A stretch of DNA of 64,000 nt, taken from the NCBI GenBank assembly GCA_965153455.1, contig OZ234498.1, forward strand, positions 12,958,001 through 13,022,000, written 5' to 3'. The stretch comes from Sphagnum compactum (taxonomy: Eukaryota; Bryophyta; Sphagnopsida; Sphagnales). Numbering within the stretch: position 1 is the first letter of the stretch; each line of letters begins with the position of its first letter. This document shows, in pieces, positions 36,822 through 47,569 of this stretch. A model generated the notes under the pieces. That model did not search any database. It was not told the origin of the DNA and saw only the letters and a program-made list of their open reading frames with translations. Made by a program: the position numbers and the translations under genes.

Positions 36822-39800
36822 TCACTCATATCCTGGATGACCTGGGTAAGGAGCAGGAGCTTGATAGATTTGGTGGTGATCAGGCCAAAACTGAGGCTGG
36901 TTTTGATTTTGGTACTGTTGTTGATCTTGATAAGTGCTGCCCATGTTACCAGCAGTCCAAGGATCACCCATTGATGTATTTTGTGTCAGTTCTTGGTACT
37001 GTGTCTGCTGGTAATACTCCTCAGGCTGTTGCAGGCTGTAGGTGGCTTGTGGTGGATACTGGTGCTCAGAAGGGCTGGAGTCTCTTTGTGGTCCAAGAGA
37101 TTGGTGAGGGATTCTTTGAGGCTGAAGAGGATGATCTGACCAGTCTTGCGAGTCCCATCTTTGAGGTGCAGGGACCTTCAGCGATGCAGAAGGATTCTCA
37201 AACACTGTACTTAATTTTTGCAATATATTGTTTCCTCGGAGGCTTTGCCTCAGAGAGTGATGAGGATCTTGAGATTTCTGTTCTGAATTGAAGTTGCCTC
37301 CCCCAGTGTTTTCTCTCTGCTCACGAATACTCGCCCTACTTGGATTTCTTGGATTTCCTGATCTTCCACCAGTAGTAGTGGGATCAGAAGACATGGGAGG
37401 AAGAGCTTCATCATCTACTTGATGGGTGATAAATCTTTCTTGTTTACTGTGGATGTTTTGAGAACTTCTTGTTGGCTCTTGCGAGTCTTTTTTCTGAGGA
37501 CCAGGGATTTCCAGTGATGATGCAGGTATCTGCAGAGATTGATGATCTTGCAGTTCTGTTTTCAAATTCAGACTTCCTCTGCCAGATTCACGTTGCTGAT
37601 GCAAACTGGCCCTATTTAGTCTTGCAACGTCTGTCCTTGACCTTCTTTGAATGCTTTCCTTTCTGTGCTGTTCAAAGGTGCTTGATGGGATGAAACCCAA
37701 GGGATCAACATAATCTGCTGGCAGGAGTGCAGGATGAATAGATCCCGCATATCTTGGTGCAAGTGCACGTACCTATTGAGATTGAAGAAAACCTCAATTA
37801 AATACTGTAGAGACTCTTCCAAACGTGATAATAAGGTACACAGAGTTGAAGCTCCCCCAGAGCTTTTCTGTGAGCCTTTTTATACAAGTGTCAGAGGTGC
37901 GCTATATGGGTGCATATGATCTTCATACACCCAGGTTGCAGAAAGGCATATATAGGCAATTCTTGTCACTGAAGTCATGGGCAAAAGGTTGAAGGGCCTT
38001 GGGAATGAATACCTTTGCTTGTCGTTCTTGGATTGCACTTAACCCTTTTCGGCATAGCAATCGCAGCTGCTCTCGGGACTTGTTTGTTAGCTGCAAATTC
38101 AATGCTTCTTATTCAAGTTCAGAGGATATTGTGAGAACTGAATTATGTGCACACAAGTGGTGAAATCACATGCACACATCATTGCATGTGTTATGACAAC
38201 ACATTTTGAAACTACAGGTTTGTTTTTTTATATTGAGATCACATTGAAGATGCCAGTGGCGGGATGGGAGTAGAGGATGCAGAAACCTTACGTATTTAAC
38301 TCCACCTTCCAGTAGCTGTTCTTTTGTCTGCAAGAGCTTGAAAAGATCCAGAGTTGTGTTGGCTTCCATTTGCATCCGGGTCATTGTTCTGCAAGTGCCA
38401 ACACTGTTCTTTCCTGGAGTGATAGATTTCATCAATTGTTTCAGCTCCTGTCCTCATTGCAGTGATCCTCACAATTTACTCAGTTCAGCAGCCTTACGAT
38501 GACACTATTTCACATTGTGTGAAAACTCTTCTTGAAATGACATGATGCTATAACTACAAGAGAATGTGGCTTTTCTCACACAAAAAGCCAAATATTGTGC
38601 ATTGTAATGGATGGAACCACAAAGTTTACCTCACACATCATGAGCCGTGCCTTCTTGTGTGAGGAAAACTATATTCTCTTGTAGTGTATGTCATTATTTT
38701 GAGTGACAGATTTTGAACCAGATGAACACAGTTATTTACCAGATGGGTACCTGAAACATGGTCGGTGAGGATTTCCCACACAGCAAGAGCACGAATCGTA
38801 ACCTTCTTGAGCTTGTCACTATTTGCACATGCTTGCTCTGCTTTGGCTTTTAGCTTCTTGTACTTTTCTGTTACTCTTGCTATCTCACTCTGTTTTTGGT
38901 TTCAGTTGGAAACTGGTGGCTTAGGAAAGGATGATGGGTAGAGAGAAATTTTGCTCTGTGGAATAGTAAAATAAAATATGCACAACATAAGGATTGATCA
39001 TTTGCTTTGATTCTGGTGGGGTTTGAAAATTTAAGTGTGAGCTGAAGAACAGTAGTTCTACCTGAAGAACCTTTGCCTCTGGTCCTTTGGCACTTTCTAG
39101 AGCATTCAGGTTTGAAGGAGACTCTGCAAGGAGTGCCCGCAAGATGCCTCCTCTTTCTCGTGCATTCTTGAGCTCCTCTGAAAACCATGGTCAGTTGAGT
39201 TTACAGTGTTTGCATGGCACTCTGATGCATTGCAGTGTCTTAAGAACAACAACAAAGCTTGGTTTTCGCTCATGCTTTTCTTTATTTGTTCGAATGTTGA
39301 TGAGCTTCAAAGTTTGGTTGATTAGAAAACAATTCTGTTCACCATCGTAGTTTCTTAACAGGACTTTTACTGTTGTCTGAGAGATGTCATGAAGCAATGA
39401 AAATGGAGAACCAAGCCATGGAGTTTCAAGAATTGGGTCATCTGGTGAGTCCCCATGAGTACCAATCAGATCAAAACAAGATCGCGGACTCATGATGTGA
39501 ATGCAAAGTACAGGTCAAAAAGTGTGTACCCATCAGACCAAAACAAGATCTTGTGGCCTGAAGTACTTGGTGCATCCAATAATCCTGCAATTGTCCAAAA
39601 AAATCCTCAAAGCACAAAATCAGTTCTCTTTTCTGACTTTTCATTTATGTAAAATCAGCTCACATTCGTGCATGTTTTAGAGTGCAGTGGAGCAGATGCA
39701 TCATTCATGAAGATTGATGAAACTTGTTCAGACCATGGCTTGTTGTGATGGTGCTGCAAGCACGTAGTTGTCACATGCGGCAAACTCAGCTACATTCTTG

Positions 39801-40846
39801 CCCAGCCTCAATTCGAAGCACCATTTCCTTGGCATGTCTGCATCGGCCAGATCGGTGGAGATTTGGAACTTTAATCAGAGGTATATATGATTACAGCATT
39901 GTTGCTTAGGCCATAGATTGATTAGCAGAGAAGTAATTGACATTGTATAAACGTGATTTAAATCAGAGGCTTAAACCTGATAGTTTATTATAATTAATTG
40001 AAAATAGCTATGAAGTTATGCAGTTCTGTGTACATTTCAGGTTGTGCCTTATCCCCAAGATTTAGATAATAAAAGTTGATCCTGAAGATGGATTGTAGGA
40101 AGAGAGGAAAATTGTGTGTGATGAGTTATTGTGGGGAGGAATTTTATGATTGTGATTCACAGCTTAGTACCTAATGCTAGATCAAATGTCTCCTCCAACT
40201 TGGCACCTTCCAGAGGAATCACCCCCATGGGTTCTGCAATTTCTATCTGCAACCACATTTCAATTGCAATCTTCAACGGCATATCATTGTGGATATGTTC
40301 CAAAAGAGATCATCAACACATACTGTACACAGGTGCTCACCATTCACTGGATCAAAGCTTTTTTGAGGTCAATTGCAAGTTTTTGTCATCAATTGCCATA
40401 TGGATCACATGAAATTAGTGTTGGATTTGCTTGTTCAAACAATCTTGATGCTGAATTTGAGACCAAGAAAATCACTCTTTTGTAAAGCACCTACTAAATC
40501 AAACACCTCTTGCTTTCAGAGAACCAAACTTGAAAATGACACTCAAGTCTGCAGTCATTGTGACCAATGCCGCCGCCGCTCATTCTAGAATAGCAGATTC
40601 CTATTGGTATTGCGTTTCCCCATTGCAAAATTGGATTTTAGAATCAATCATGGATGTTTGCCATATATGAAAATTGATAGTTGTTTCAAATCACATGCGT
40701 TTGAGCAGCTCATATGGGGGCTAGATACACACCTTGTGATTGGTAGCAAAGAAGAAGAGATTAGAGGATTGTAAAAGGAAGAACCGTCTCTTCCAAGTGT
40801 TTGAGGTTTTGCTTTTTTTCTGCAACCAACCTGCTACATCGGGCAT
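36822..40846 (-). CDS. PH-domain protein with coiled-coil middle and Gln/Pro-rich tail, unknown family
   Basis: About 636 residues. Exons: 40846-40733, 40246-40171, 39868-39734, 39584-39530, 39441-39371, 39175-39062, 38889-38751, 38452-38292, 38090-38013, 37772-36822. The start is MPDVAGWLQKKSKTSNTWKR, a textbook PH-domain first strand; the domain continues through DMPRKWCFELRLGKNVAEFA and ends in the helix SQQAMDYWMHQVLQATRS (about residues 1-130). PH domains commonly bind phosphoinositides. The middle is charged and helical (SEIARVTEKYKKLKAKAEQA, TKEQLLEGGVKYLTNKSREQ). The last exon opens VRALAPRYAGSIHPALLPAD and becomes Q/Y/P-rich. Two joins are weak: exons 2-3 need an extra piece of 3n+2 bases (a 17-base microexon fits the phase), and the acceptor at 38453 is poor. 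I do not recognise the family. It converges on PAT. Confidence 0.7.
38552..38686. mobile_element. 135-bp CACTA-type MITE
   Basis: Imperfect terminal inverted repeats: right end reads (minus) CACTACAAGAGAATATAG, left end AACTACAAGAGAATGTGG, followed on both sides by CTCACACAA(G/A)AAG. A 3-bp duplication TAT flanks both ends (38549-38551, 38687-38689), as for CACTA (En/Spm) elements. It lies between two exons of the PH gene. Confidence 0.75.
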
Positions 40847-40849
40847 GGC

Positions 40850-41445
40850 CCACAACACTCTCTTCCCCACCAAAACAAACAAATGTTCATAATGTTCATA
40901 AAGCCCTCTTACACCTCTCCTCAAGTTGCTTTTAGGGTTCGAGATTTTTGTAGTTCCTTAATTCACCATTCTACTTCCTTTCCAAACCCTTGTACAAATT
41001 TGACCTTAGAAAAAAAACATTTCAGACTCAAACTTGCATATAGTAGCAAGCACGAGGAAGATGATCATACATGAAATGCTTGTGGGTAGAGTTGGAAGAC
41101 TTGGTACCTTATTATGCATTTCCATAACTTAAAAAAAAAGCCTTCAACTTTGTTGTTCCTTGAATTGCTTCGCTCCTGATGTGAGGATGAAAATGTGAAA
41201 CCAAAAATGCCAAATGAGCCTGAACTTGAATTCATGCTCTTTTTTTACATCCACAAGGCTATCACTTCCATGCTTGGGGATGTGAGCTTCTTTGTCTATG
41301 GCTCAAAGCTTTGGGAAATGGCCTATTAGGGTTTCCCAAATGGACACAAGGAATATCAACAAGGGGTGTGTCACACTATGGCCTTGCCATTCACAATTTT
41401 TAAAAAGCATTTAAAGGCAAAAGAACAATTATGGAAATTCGAATA
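40850..41445. other. upstream of PH gene, no further gene seen
   Basis: Presumably holds the PH gene leader and promoter. No TATA box or other coding sequence could be assigned. Confidence 0.3.
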
Positions 41446-41448
41446 TTT

Positions 41449-41612
41449 CACCATGCAAAAATATAATCTTCAAAAAACAATCCTCTAAAAGAAACCCTAA
41501 ATCCTTCAAGATATTATTATAACTCTATAACTAATCTCAAGTTTGAACACAAACTAAAATATCATCTTTCAAAAATCCTCGGATAAGAATAGACCTACTA
41601 GTAGTACCTAAT
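41449..41612. repeat. dispersed repeat, second copy (first at 26587-26750)
   Basis: See the shared phrases TATTATTATAACTCTATAAC and TAAGAATAGACCTA. An AGT trinucleotide run and a long T-run (to about 41652) follow directly. Confidence 0.75.
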
Positions 41613-41844
41613 AGTAGTAGTAGTAGTAGTAGTTTTTTTTTTTTTTTTTTTTCCAAAGAGAGCTATTTGATTGGTCCATCATCAATATTTTTGGAATGTG
41701 GGGGCACTCCCCAACATAGAAGCCTAAGTACCCAACATATAAGCAGGCTTTGTTATGGTTCCTTTTGCTGCCTCTCTGCCTTCCCTTTTACAAGTTATTA
41801 TATAAATGGATTTTGAAGCACTTTTTGTGTGGGATAAAAACTGA

Positions 41845-42180
41845 AGTGTTATTGGGAACATCTTTGGGAACACCTTGGGAACACCTTGGGAACTTGATGG
41901 AGACACAGTGGGAACACATTGGAACAGACCCCCAAAAAAAAAAACACAAAAATTCCCCACTTGCCCCCTGAAAACCCAAAAGAAAAAAACTAAGGCCCCC
42001 CTAACTAAGCCTTCTCAATGGCTGCATGCAATTTCTATTTTGAAAACAGTAGTAGTTCATCACCACTTTTAACATGGACTAATAATACCCCCATCATAAA
42101 CTTGGGGTACTTATTGGGAACCTCATGGGAACCAATCGAGAACTTGAAGGGAACATAGTGCAAACACATGGGGGAACCAG
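41845..42180. repeat. GGGAAC-rich short repeats, two blocks
   Basis: GGGAAC recurs every 10-13 bases in 41850-41925 (for example TGGGAACACCTTGGGAACAC) and again in 42113-42175. Spacing is irregular, so this is not a simple satellite. Confidence 0.6.
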
Positions 42181-42289
42181 GGAAAAATATGACTCAAATG
42201 TCGCCAGATTTTGAAGATTTTATTTATTATTATTTATTTATTTATTTCCAAATCTCCAGATTTTTATGATAAGTTCCAGTAGATAGCAT

Positions 42290-42420
42290 AGAATATAGAA
42301 GGATTCTGTGTTTTTTTTTTTTTTTTCTTACTACTTTCATATCTAATGTGTAGCCAAATTTGGCTAAATTATTTTGTGAATAATCACCACTTTGGCTACA
42401 TCACAAAATCGTTGAATGGA
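42290..42420. repeat. dispersed palindromic repeat family copy, reverse orientation
   Basis: Contains the perfect 16-bp palindrome TAGCCAAATTTGGCTA at 42351-42366, then CACTTTGGCTACATCA. Left of the core the sequence matches the reverse strand of 5061-5170. Confidence 0.65.
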
Positions 42421-42579
42421 AACCCTCCCTTGGCCAGCAAGAGAAGAGAAGTCAGCGCAACTTGGACGACAAAAGCGGTGGTCCACTTGGCACCACCCCA
42501 TCCATGATCCGGTTCCACCATAAATTTTTTAAAACCCAAAAAATTAATAAAAATAGTAAACTACTGGTACGAGCCGTAG

Positions 42580-42704
42580 AAGCCCAGCTACAGTGGTTTC
42601 CTGACCACATAGAGTACGCGCTTTCGGTACCACTTAGAACCCACTGTAGCTGGGCCAAGTGGGGTCAGATGGCACCATAGCTGGGCCAAGTGGGGTCGTG
42701 TGAT
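42580..42704. repeat. hairpin plus 34-bp direct repeat
   Basis: AGCCCAGCTACAGTGG pairs with CCACTGTAGCTGGGCC about 50 bp downstream. TAGCTGGGCCAAGTGGGGTC then occurs twice in tandem (about 42645 and 42679). Confidence 0.65.
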
Positions 42705-42709
42705 CAATC

Positions 42710-43260
42710 CTGTCGGCAAAGCGGAAATTTCATTTGCAGTGGGTTTTTTTTGGGGGACGAATTTTCGAATTTTTTTCGACCCCAAAAATTATATGATTTT
42801 CGACCAGCCTTTTTTTGGGGTGAGAAATTTCGCCTAAATACGAGAAGTAAATAAATAAATAAATAAATAAGAATATTCCGTGGCAATATTTTGCGGTTTT
42901 ATAATTTATGAAAAATCAGAAAATTATGAAAAAAAGAGTTTTTGAATTTGTTTTCCCCCAACATTTGGACTCTGATTTTAGTTTGGTAGTATTTTTTTAA
43001 ACTAGCTTTTAGGCTATTTAGACAGGATCTATATTTAAACCGTGTCAGCCATTTAATGACTAAATTTAATTCCTCTTGGGATGATGATAGCCAATAATGC
43101 AACATCAGAAAATTGGAAAGAAAGTATATCACTGATTTTGGAAATGTCTTGTGAAAAAGAGACCCTAATTCATCAGATTTCAATTATTTTGAATTGCCAG
43201 AATTCCACAACAGGTTTTGAGCAAGTAACCAAAAATATAAAAACGATTCTTAAGCTCTCA
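42710..43260. other. intergenic, no gene seen
   Basis: An AAAT tetranucleotide run lies near 42846-42870. No coding signal. Confidence 0.35.
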
Positions 43261-43271
43261 AATGCGATCCA

Positions 43272-43340
43272 TAGCCAAATTTGGCTATATCTTCTTGCGG
43301 ATGATGATGATGATGGCCAGCCAGTTTGGCTACCCGTGCA
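43272..43340. repeat. dispersed palindromic repeat family copy
   Basis: TAGCCAAATTTGGCTA at 43272-43287, followed by TCTTCTTGCGGATGATGATG and CCAGTTTGGCTACC, the same order of phrases as near 14460 and 42351. Confidence 0.6.
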
Positions 43341-43384
43341 ACAAAATTATTAAATAAAATAGATAAATAAATAAAATTTCAAAG

Positions 43385-43460
43385 AAAAACCCTAACCCTA
43401 ACCCTAAAACCCTAGCCCTGCTGCTAGTTTTCAGGCAGGCAGGCAGGCAGGCAGGCAGGT
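43385..43460. repeat. interstitial telomere-like motif and GGCA run
   Basis: CCCTAACCCTAACCCTAAAA (43388 on) is a short plant-type telomere-like array, followed at 43432-43460 by seven copies of AGGC/GGCA. Too short for a chromosome end. Confidence 0.8.
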
Positions 43461-44086
43461 ATTTCAAAAGTTTTGGTAATGCTGATTCGGAGGTGCCTGA
43501 TCTGGCGCATCATTGGGGCACATGGCCAAGTTCTAGTAGCCTACTCTTCCTTTTCGCAGTTGCTTCTCCATCAAGTCGTCAAAACATTAAGAAAAAGAGG
43601 CCCCACATTCGGAGGACCTCCCTCACCTACTAAGCTTCTATACTTAGACCACCATGATCTTGCACAGTTCCTTCTCTCTTCCTTCTCTCCAATTGCACCT
43701 TTCTTTCACACCCAAAGCTTCAGCTTCAGATCTCTCTCTGTGCAGATCTCTCTCTCTCTATTTCACAATGGAAAAATTCTAAGAATAAAACATTGAAAGA
43801 TTGGTCCCACAATTCCCTTGCAGAACTTTCCGTCTATGTTTTGATTATTCAACTTCAATTCCTCACAGGTTTCCACTCTTTTCCCCTGTACGTGGAACAC
43901 CCAAAACAGGTTTCTTGTATACCTCACCACCTGATCTCACATTATATCTCAGGGGCACATTCAAGAGTCAGCAGCTTGTTCTTGTTCTTGTTCTTCTTCC
44001 TTCTTGCTTATTAGTGTGAAATTTTGCTTTGTCTAGTGAACACAGAAAGCTGCTTTGCAGGAGGTTGTTGTGTAGTTAATTTATGT

Positions 44087-45078
44087 ATGGCGGTGGTCAG
44101 TGATCATGGAGTATCTGAGAAGAATTTCATGGGTGAACCAGTCATTGGGGGACAATATTGCCTACCCAATACAGTCCAGTACACACTTGTGCAGACCAAG
44201 AGAGGATGGTGCACAGAGAATTGGAGCGTGATTGATGCAACAGATGGTGATCAGGGCACTGTGGTTTTTACCTTGGTCAAAACTAACACCAATTCGCGCA
44301 GATGGATCCCCAAATTGAAACCCAATTGGTGGATGCTCACGGAAATATCATAGCTCACTTCAAGGTACTAATATAATTACTGTGTAATAACATGTTCTTC
44401 TCCCGCTAATTTCCAGTTAGAACCAGTGTTCTTTCTTACAAGTCTGGCAACTGCTAAATGTTTTTTTGGAGACAATATTATTATGGGTTGTTGAATCATT
44501 GCAGGGTTCTGGTACATGGAAAGTGTTTGGTGGAGATAATTATGATGTCCTTTGTAGTGCGAAGGATTGTTGCAGCTTGTTTGACTGGAAGACTGCTCTC
44601 AAAGTGTTCCTGGCTTCTAGCATGTCCAGAAAAGAACCTGACTACAGAGTCAAGTTCAAGAATATTTATGGGAAGGATCACATCATTTTCCACGGAACAC
44701 AATCCATGGCAGAGGTACTGTGTACATACATATATGTGAAAAATCCTGGAGCAGCTCTGGAACTTGCTGATGATTATGAGCTCCACGAAAAAGTATTATG
44801 CACTAACTTCTTCTGATTAACTTCACAAAGTTCTGGAATTTGAAAATTCTTTTTGAACATATATACATAATTTTTTTGTGCGGGATCTGAAGCATCATCA
44901 TCATTGAATCTTGGGGGGGTTTCTGCAGGTAGCGGTTAAACGCAGGTGTTTTGGGAGACCCACATACACTGTGACAGTGAATGCAGGTGCAGATTGCGCC
45001 TTCGTCTTGCTTCTTGTCATGATCATGGAGAAGAGGGCTAAGAAGCATGAGGCCGAGGCTGCATCTGCTGGTGGTTGA
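44087..45078 (+). pseudogene. LURP-one-related (LOR, Tubby-like fold) gene with one-base frameshift
   Basis: Exons 44087-44364, 44505-44714 and 44929-45078 would encode about 212 residues, normal for LOR proteins, whose biochemical role is unclear but which include defence-responsive members. Exon 1 reads MAVVSDHGVSEKNFMGEPVI then GGQYCLPNTVQYTLVQ, matching the family's opening (G-QYC-P--V-YTL). Later parts are LVDAHGNIIAHFK, GSGTWKVFGGDNYDVLCSAK, ALKVFLASSMSRKEPDYRVK and RPTYTVTVNAGADCAFVLLL. The frame breaks inside exon 1 near 44315: the sequence has CAAATTGAA where the related copy at 54341 has CAAATTTGAA. The break is a real one-base loss or an assembly error; all splice sites and the rest of the frame are intact, so a working gene is possible. 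Confidence 0.85.
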
Positions 45079-45631
45079 TACTTAAAAATTCTAACGCAAC
45101 TTATAATTTTAGTGTGCAAATCTAACCTAGACTTTTGGTAGTTTGTAGTTGCATTCAAGATTTGGGTACCTACAAGTTGGATCATCATATGTATGAGTGA
45201 AAGATATAGTTTGGCATAATTTGCGTAGGTGCCTATAATTTGGTAGTTTGGGATTTGAGTGTGCAAATCTAAGCTAAGTTGAGTAATTTGTAGTTGTGTG
45301 AGAGGTGCGTGAAAAGATTGTAGTTTGGGATTTGAGTACCCATTTGATAGTTCAGGATTTGTGTAAGTTCATGTTTGGGATTCGGGTACCCATTTGCTTA
45401 GTCAGCATGAGAGTAGATCTTTGTGTCTGAGAACGCCAATTTGAGCTTTGTGTGTGTGAAAGATTCGTGTAGTAAAGCATTTTTGTGTCCATGCAATCCA
45501 TTCCATTTTTTGGCCTTGGACTATGCAGAAAGGAAGGCCTAGCAAAATTCTACCCAGTGCCCATGTAGGATTTGGAATCTTAGTTCTTACCAGTGGGCCG
45601 TGTGCCACTGGCCTGGGCAAGTATATTTAAA

Positions 45632-45700
45632 CCTCCTGGAAGGTCACCCATCCCAACACTATTCCCATTGAATTCAGCTTAATTACAGGGTTCTTATGAT
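45632..45700 (-). pseudogene. 5S rRNA-derived sequence (pseudogene or TRIM fragment)
   Basis: Minus strand GGGATGGGTGACCTTCC matches the 5S C-box (GGATGGGTGACCTCC), preceded at the right spacing by AATTAAGCTGAATTC and ATGGGAATAG, which resemble the A-box and intermediate element. Cassandra-type TRIM retrotransposons carry such 5S promoters, but no LTR was identified here. The rest of the 5S gene is diverged or missing. Confidence 0.55.
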
Positions 45701-45704
45701 TTTT

Positions 45705-46720
45705 TAATGTTTTACTTTTTTTTTGACCAAAAAATCACTCTAAATTCAGTAACTAAATTTGTTCCTTTGGTCTGAAAATTGTGAAATAACTAATGTGCAC
45801 ACCACCTTGTTGAGGGTGTTTTAACATTACCAATAGTGGAACAAAGGGGCCACCTTCTTGAGGGATTTTTGGCATTATTTTTGATACCAACATTTCCAAC
45901 ACTGTCATACCAAACAAGCAAACACCTATTCTAACTAATAGATTAAACTAGTTGTTTTGATGTGTTGAGATATCAAGCATCAAACTAATAGCAAGACTTT
46001 TTAGCAATTTGGATTCATGGCCATCTCGCAAATGGTTGTGTATAATATGTTCAATGTTTGTTGAGGCCATTAAATGTTTCGACTTATAAAGTCTACCAAA
46101 ATATTACAAAATTATTATACCATGATGGCCTATTTGGCCAAACTTGGGATTTTAACCATATGTTTTGCAAATTGTGTGTTTTGGATCTTGTTGGTGAGCA
46201 TGAAAAAGTTATAGTCATTACTACAATTTTATTTTAGCTCATACATTATATCTTGTTGGGTACATTCAACCTAATAGGATCCGTTGGTGCCTCTTGAGTT
46301 GTTTATGACTAGTCTCGACAAGTTAATGTGGCAACATGGGATTGGTCAAAATGTTGAAAACAATGTTTAGATATTTTTTTTACACTTTCATTGTGCTAAA
46401 ACACATTGGTTAATTATGGGTTTTAGCATGTTTTGAAAGATATTTTATATTTATTAAAGTACTTTCAAACTTATCCAAATGTTAAATTAATATATTAAGA
46501 AAGGTGTTGTAAGAATCATTAAATGTGTGCATGATAATTGAACTTTGAAAATAATGAATTAAAAAATAGATAATATAATTTACATTGTCCATTCCAAATG
46601 GTTTTAGATCATGACACATGGCACAATAAAAATTTCCATGTGGCACACCAATTGAATTTGGTTTAAATATATTTAAAATTAATATTTAGATATACAGGTA
46701 GGCTAGGTAGGTAATTGGTA
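45705..46720. other. intergenic, AT-rich, no gene seen
   Basis: No open frame or structured repeat worth assigning. Confidence 0.4.
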
Positions 46721-46724
46721 TATA

Positions 46725-47107
46725 TTTCTATTTTATTTTAAGTTTCTTTTTTAAGGTCAAGCCTTTTTTATTGGCTCATCCTAAATGACACTTGTTTTTG
46801 TTTGTTTTTTTCTTTAATTGTGTTTTTTCAATGTTTCAATTAGGGCACCATTTTATATAGTTTACAAAATTGAAATGAAAAAAAAAAAAAGAGATAAGTT
46901 TTTTAGTTGCAACCAAATCACAAATTAATCAACAATTAAGTTGCAATTAGAAAATTGATCCCACATTTTTTGTCTTTCTTTTCAATGTTTAAAACTATAT
47001 AACTATTTGTTCGTTAAAAACATTTTAAAAAAAAATGTCGTTTGGGATGAGCCAATCAAAGAGGCCTTGACTTTAAAAGTTGAACCCTAAATAAAATAAA
47101 ATAAGAT
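46725..47107. mobile_element. foldback (MITE-like) element with about 70-bp inverted arms
   Basis: Left arm holds TTTTAAGGTCAAG and TTGGCTCATCCTAAATGACA (46725-46800); right arm, on the other strand, holds TTTAAAGTCAAGGCCT and TTGGCTCATCCCAAACGACA (47025-47107). The outer TATTTTATTTTA tracts also pair. No clear target duplication was found. Confidence 0.6.
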
Positions 47108-47139
47108 CCTCTTAAAATGATCTTATTTACCTATGCCTA

Positions 47140-47560
47140 ACATTAACCTACCTACCTACACTATGCCAAAGATAACATTCTATGACTAGTCCTATATGAC
47201 TAGAAAACAACTAGTCTAGTAGAAAAGGACCAATCATAGAATGCCATTTTTTGTGTAGTGCTATTTACCACCCATTTAACTACCCACCTTAGGACTATTA
47301 TCTACTTACCTACCCACCCTAAGTGTACTTTATTAACTACCTACCTACCTTACCTAGTTAACCTACCCATAATCTAACATTTACCTACACATTTACTTTG
47401 CTTACCTACTTACATAGGTAGGCAAGTAGAAAATCACATTAATTAAATAGGTAGTTAAGTGGATAGGTAAGTAGATAATTACCTACCTACTTACTTATCT
47501 ACTTTGCTTCCTATATCTCAACCTATTTACTCACCTATCGACTTATTTATCTATGTCAAT
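47140..47560. repeat. degenerate CTAC/CTAA repeat tract
   Basis: Repeated CCTACCTAC, TACTTACCTACC and GTAGGTAAG phrases on both strands. A small foldback (47178-47255, ATTCTATGACTAGTCCT against AGGACCAATCATAGAAT) lies inside. Confidence 0.6.
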
Positions 47561-47569
47561 ATACCTTTA

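Noticed and set aside
43385-43415. True telomere
   Set aside because: Only about four imperfect CCCTAA units in the interior of gene-bearing sequence.
44276-44301. A 26-base GT...CTAAC...AG stretch in the LURP-one-related gene, which would also restore frame
   Set aside because: Far shorter than any plant intron I know, and the 54.3 kb copy shows that a single missing T explains the break while preserving family length.
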